From contig JAVYIG010005306.1 of NCBI GenBank assembly GCA_035222895.1, positions 1-64,000 on the forward strand: 64,000 bases of DNA, written 5' to 3'. This DNA comes from Strongylocentrotus droebachiensis. Taxonomy: Eukaryota; Echinodermata; Echinoidea; Camarodonta; Strongylocentrotidae. The first letter of the stretch is position 1. Each line of letters starts with the position of its first letter. Shown one piece after another: positions 27,389-33,359 of the stretch. The notes under the pieces are model-generated. The model was not told the DNA's origin, did no database searches, and worked only from the letters and a program-made list of their open reading frames with translations. The position numbers and the translations under genes are program-made.

Positions 27389-30300
27389 TTTGTTCTTTCT
27401 CTCTCTCTCTTTCTCTCTCTCTCCCTCCCTCTCTCTCTCTCTCTCTATATAAATATATACTGTATATCTTTCTCTCTTTCAATCTCTTTATTTGTGTTTA
27501 ATGATTTCCATCTTAGCACCATGCCCTGAAGGAAAAGACGTATGCACCTCAGACATGTCGTGCATACCCACTTCAAGATTTTGCAACGGTATACGTGACT
27601 GTCCAATGCGTGAAGATGAGGATTCGTGCACCGAAACCACCGGTAGGAAGACTTCAATGTAAACAGTTTTGTATGGACGGCATGGAGTTATACGAAACAC
27701 CCGGCGGTGTTGGTGTCAAAAGAAAGAACGAAATCAAAATCAAAACGTGAAGGCATCGAAGATGAAATATCTTTAAAAATAGAAACTTCGTCAAACTAAA
27801 AGTGAAATTCATTTCCTTTATTTTATGTGAATACAACACAGAACTCGAATCAAAATAGAAGAACATTAATAGTTGAGCTTGTGCTGAGGACAACACCAGT
27901 AAAGCTTATACAGTAAAGAGTATTAGTATTCTTATAAACTCTAAATGAATTTGGGTAAAATTTACAAAGTAGAGGGTAAAATAGCACGTCCATGTTTGTT
28001 GTGTACAATTTAACCTAATATTCGGTAAAATGTAAATCAATCTTGCCTAATATGTACCCAGAATCGGGTAAAATACCCAACATTGGATTAATTTTAATAG
28101 TAACTCCTTGATTTTACTCAACTATTTATTTACTGTAACAAAGCGACTCGATTCAAATACTGAATGATAACGATTGATTAATAAATTAATTTTAATCTTA
28201 GTTATTACATACATTACAAAGACCAAAGGAATTGAAAGAGAAGCACCTTGATCATTTTCAACTTTAATTCAAAACATTATTTCAGTTTCAATGATCATAC
28301 TGGTGAGTAACGTTTTGATAATAACAGTATTTGATCTACACATTCATTTATAAATTATGTTGACCTTATCTTTATATTTTGTTTTATGTATGCACCAGCC
28401 AATGTGGAGAGCCTCTGGACAGAGTTTTTAAATTCTTTTAGGTGATCCTCAGGCATTGGCTGGTGCTAAATATCATTATGTTTATGTTATATCATTTGTC
28501 GACCTTGTGATGTTTTGTATGTTATCATCTTGCCTGGAAATAAAATAAATAAAATATAATAAAAAAAACCTTTCATTTACCCCAACAAGATGATTTTACA
28601 TTCTTTAATATTCACCCTCCTGCACCTCATTACACACTACTCAACAGCAACAAACAGTATGAACGACAAGAAAATAATGTTTTACATGTTGGTGGATTTG
28701 AAACAACTCCTCCCCCCCCCCCCCCCTTTCAATTTAAGATCAACATTATAGTACATGAATATGTATAAGGTTCGTAGCACACTGGCCCGAATTCACAAAG
28801 GAGGTTTATGTGCAAACCTAGGTTTATGTGCGTCTTTAGACGCGTCGCACATAAACCTAGCTTTGTCGACGAACCTCCTTTGTGAATTCGGGCCAGTGTA
28901 CGCATGTGATCAAAAGGTGCATAACGTTTTCCTGATTTTAGACAGCTGCTCTGACCTGGAGGACAATTCATATTTCGTATGCGACGGTAAAGAGGACTGT
29001 GCCAATGGAGTAGATGAACATTGCAGTAAGGATATTATTCATATCTCTAAAAGTTATCACAATGTAATTATCCCAGTTAGGGGTTTAGGCAAAGGCATCC
29101 CGCCCCCCCCCCCCCCACTTAGTGTTATTTAGGGTACGCATATGCATGTTCCCAGCACCCCCCCCCCCCCCCTCCGCCCTTTTCAGCAAGTCCGGTGTGT
29201 AAAGTCAATACGGGTAGATCTTTTTCTTTGTTATACGAGCCTTTTCAGGACCCCCTCCCCCCTTTCAGCATAAGTCCGTGTGTGTAAAGTCAATACGGGT
29301 AGATCTTTTTCTTTGTTAAGAGCCGAAGATTTTGGGAACACGCATGCGGTCCCACCGTTCCCGGAGAGTGGGGGAGGGGCATATGCCTCCCCCCGAAACA
29401 AAAAATATAGAGCCCCTTTATCTACATGCCCAGACTTGACACGAAGGAAGATAAAAACTATCAGTTGATGATGATAATTCTCTGTAATAACGTGGATGTT
29501 AATATTAAAGTTCCCGACTCTTAAATATTGTACTGTTGAGATTGTAAGTTGAAAATTCATGGTGAAACACCAGTCAATGAAGTGACTAGAACCTTGTTAG
29601 GGTAGTGATATTAGTATGAAATGTTTTTAAAAAAACACGCAAGCTTGTAGTTATGATGGTATTTATGATCTTAGGCTATTCATACCGCGGTGACAATAAA
29701 ACTAAGACCACATCAAAATATCTTTAAGTAACATCTCTTTTTTTCTTTTTTTTTAGCTTGTGGCACCAAGCCTGCAGTAGCAGCCAAAATCTTAGGCGGA
29801 GGATTGGCAGATCAAAAAGGGGCGTGGCCGTGGCAGGTATTACTAACTGGTAAGTCGGGTATATTTTCATATTGGTTAGATAAAGAATCGCCTTTTGGGG
29901 TTCTGGAATCTGGAAGTCACTTCACTGCTTTTAATTACTGAGAAAGAGGGAGAGGGGCGAGGGAGAGCGTTGGACAGAGAATGAGAGTGAGTCAGTGAGA
30001 TATATAAAGAAGGAAAGAAAGTGTGCTTGGATGCCGGGGGAGGGGTGGAAGAGGGATGGCAACCGCAAAGGGTGGAAAGGGTCGGAGTGGATGGGGAGGA
30101 AAGAGAGAGAGAACAAACAAAAAAGGAGATAGAGCGGATAATGGGACGTGACGAACGAAATGAGATATTTATACCCTAGGTAACTATATAAAAATTATGT
30201 ATCTTTTTTTAGAGTCCAATTCCACACAGGGAGTTCATTGTGGAGGCTCAATTATCAACAGAAATTGGATTATCACTGCAGCTCACTGTATAAAGTAAGT

Positions 30301-32302
30301 CCACAATATACAACTGATACAACCATCATTCTGATTCAGTGTATTTAAATCACATGTTAACAAATTACAACTAAAACGTTTGTACTGCAATCAAAATATA
30401 GACAATATTCCTATTATAAATTGATGTGTGCTAAATTATTTACATTGCTTTTCCTTCATTAATCATAATGAATTCCCACGCTATTTAGCCCCGCCTCCCA
30501 GAACTGCCCCCAACTTAGCCTATAATCTAGGCGGAGTGCCGAGCTTTTTTCTTTGCTGCTAGACTAACCTTAAGCAGAACGTCTGATACGGCGAGACTAC
30601 GAACCGTATCAGACGTTCTGCTTTAAGGTTAGTCTAGCAGCAAAGAAAAAAGCTCGGCACTCCGCCTAGATTATAGGCTACCCCCAACTATGCGAACTTG
30701 CAAATCACGTGACCTATACGTCATCACCAGACTTTGCGATCCCGAGCCAATTATGTGCGAAAGTTCTAGCTCTATTTTGTTTACGTGCAAAAGCGTTTCA
30801 GACTGCTCTCGTTGGCGAAAACTTTCCGATGCCTTTCAGCAAGTTTGCGAGTATTTGGTTTGTTTTCAAAATACGTAAATGTATCGTCTGAATATGAGGT
30901 CAAACTATATTTCCCAGAGTTAATAATTTAAGTAAATTATGGACGTCAAAAGGAACATTATAAGCTTTAGATGTCATCATAGACAAGCAGTTTACTTTCA
31001 AAGAAATACCCGCTAACTACCGTAGCAACGTTTGTCGTACATGTATATCACACCTTTACTTCCATTCGACGTTTTGACTGACATAAACGTATTTGCAAAA
31101 GCTAAACTAATAGTACCTGTTCTACTAATAATATACAAATATACACTATGTCTTGAGAGGTTCTGGTTAAAGCTATGCGCAAGAGGTGACTCCAATAGTA
31201 CTATTTGCTGAGGGCAAAGCAAATGGTACTTTTGGAGTCACCGAGGCCCATAGTTTTAACCAGTACCTCGAAAAGAAGGCATGGTATATTTGTTTTATAT
31301 CCTGGATCAAAAATTTATGGTTAAAAAAAAATTGTTATTGAAATTTAAAACATTCTAAGTTTTAAAAATTACAGTTTTTATTAAAAAGAATTACAAATGA
31401 AAACAATGTTTTTATTTTTATTTTTAAAAAGAATTTAAAATAATGTTTTAATTTTTATTTTAAAAAAGAATTTAAAAAATGTCATCTCCCAAATAGTACT
31501 TCTACTCCCAAATAGTACTCTCATATAGTACTTTCTAAAAATAGTTGAAATATATATGGTCATCTGACGAGCTGTCAACCAATTAAAAGCCAATAAATTG
31601 TTGATGCAGGATATAATACTTTTTCGTCCCTTCTCAGCTCACAGTCCGTGGGAGTCATATACGTCTTGGCAGGCGTTACAGATCGTACGGACATTCATCC
31701 AGACATTCAGTATCGAGGTATAAGTCAGGTGGTTCGACACCCGAACGTTTCGAAGGGTGGATTCGACGTAGCTATGGCCCGTGTGACGGAACCTTTCACA
31801 TACAATGCCCTGGTACAGCCGGTGTGTCTTGCTGAGGAAGATATCGAGCTGACACCAGGAGAATACCTGACCGTTACCGGTTGGGGTGCTACAGGAGGCG
31901 GTAAGATTCCATGATGACTCATGGGGAGGGTTATCACGAAAAATGAGGGGCTACAAAAAATCGATGTGCATAGGAACATTCGCATTATACAAAGTTTTGT
32001 GGACTGTACAGATAAACATTTTGCTACATAAAAAAGGGATGGATGATTGGGGGGATCGGTGACAAAGGTAACAGAATCATTAAGTAGTTTTTAACCTGAT
32101 AAAGTGACCCAAAGAGAAGAAGAACACAATTGTTAATTATCTGTATCAAGAAAGGTTGAGAAGAGCATTTATTACACACAAAATTCTTTCATATTCAATT
32201 CAGAAACTTTCCGACTGACTGAAAATAACAGAATGTGGATGTCCTCTTTACTTGTGGCACTATATTTACATTTTTTAGTATATATCTCCCTTTCTCTTTC
32301 TC

Positions 32303-32341
<39 letters not shown>

Positions 32342-33291
32342 TCCGCCGTCCCCCTTTTTGAATCCCGTGTCTCTCTTTCTCTCCCTCTCTCCTCTCGCAT
32401 ATCTCTTTCTCTCCCTTTTTTCTCTGTCCTCTTTCTCTCTCTTCTCTTTCTCTCTTCTTTGTCTTTCTCTCTCTCTCTCTCCCGTCTCCCTCTTTCTCTC
32501 TATTTTTCTGCATAGGTTTTGATGGGATCCAGTTGATGGAGGCTCGCCTACCCATAATTCCATCGCATATATGTAATAAGTGGAGCTATTTCACTACCAG
32601 AGTCCTCGAACAACGTATAATATGTGCTGGACATGAGCGTGGATTCCAGAGTGCTTGTTACGTAAGTTATCATGTTATAAGTTTTAAGTGGGATTAGATA
32701 AAATTATTCATAATTCAAGAAATCATTTCATGTAGGAGTACAACATCATCATGCAAATATTGATATTGAATCAAATACTGTTCAACAAAATAGGTTTCCA
32801 AAGAAAACGCCACAATAAATTATTAAAAAACCCATAATATTCATGTTAACATTTAGATTTGTCAAAGGGAAAAGGCGTAGACTACTTGGTTATGTGTATC
32901 AAATATGTTAGAACAGACTGTTATAAAACACGCCTTTGGGCAGGATAGATGGATAAATACACTAAAAAAAGTGGGACTACCACCCCCCCCCCCCCCCCCT
33001 CCCCGCCTCGACACTCCATGATGATATTTATATAATTCAACTGTATCATACTGGTGTGCTGTTTAGAATGTAAGATGAAGGAGATTCAAAACAGATGGAA
33101 GATCCCCCCCCACCCCCTAAATCACACAACCCGCGCACCCATTACGTAATAAGATATACTTTATTAAAATGTGCTAACAATGTATCACGCTGGTTTTCTT
33201 GTTCGTCCCTTTTAATCTCTCCCTCTCCCTCTCTCTCTCTGTCTCTCTCTGTCTCTCTCTCTCTCTGTCTCTCCCTGTCTCTCTCTGTCTG

Positions 33292-33359
<68 letters not shown>

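Noticed and set aside
31725-31985. Minus-strand frame of 86 codons
   Set aside because: Exact shadow of protease exon 18 on the opposite strand.
32172-32563. Two long Arg/Glu-rich minus-strand frames
   Set aside because: Reverse reading of the CT tract that serves the exon 19 acceptor; two phases are open at once, so it is repeat-driven.
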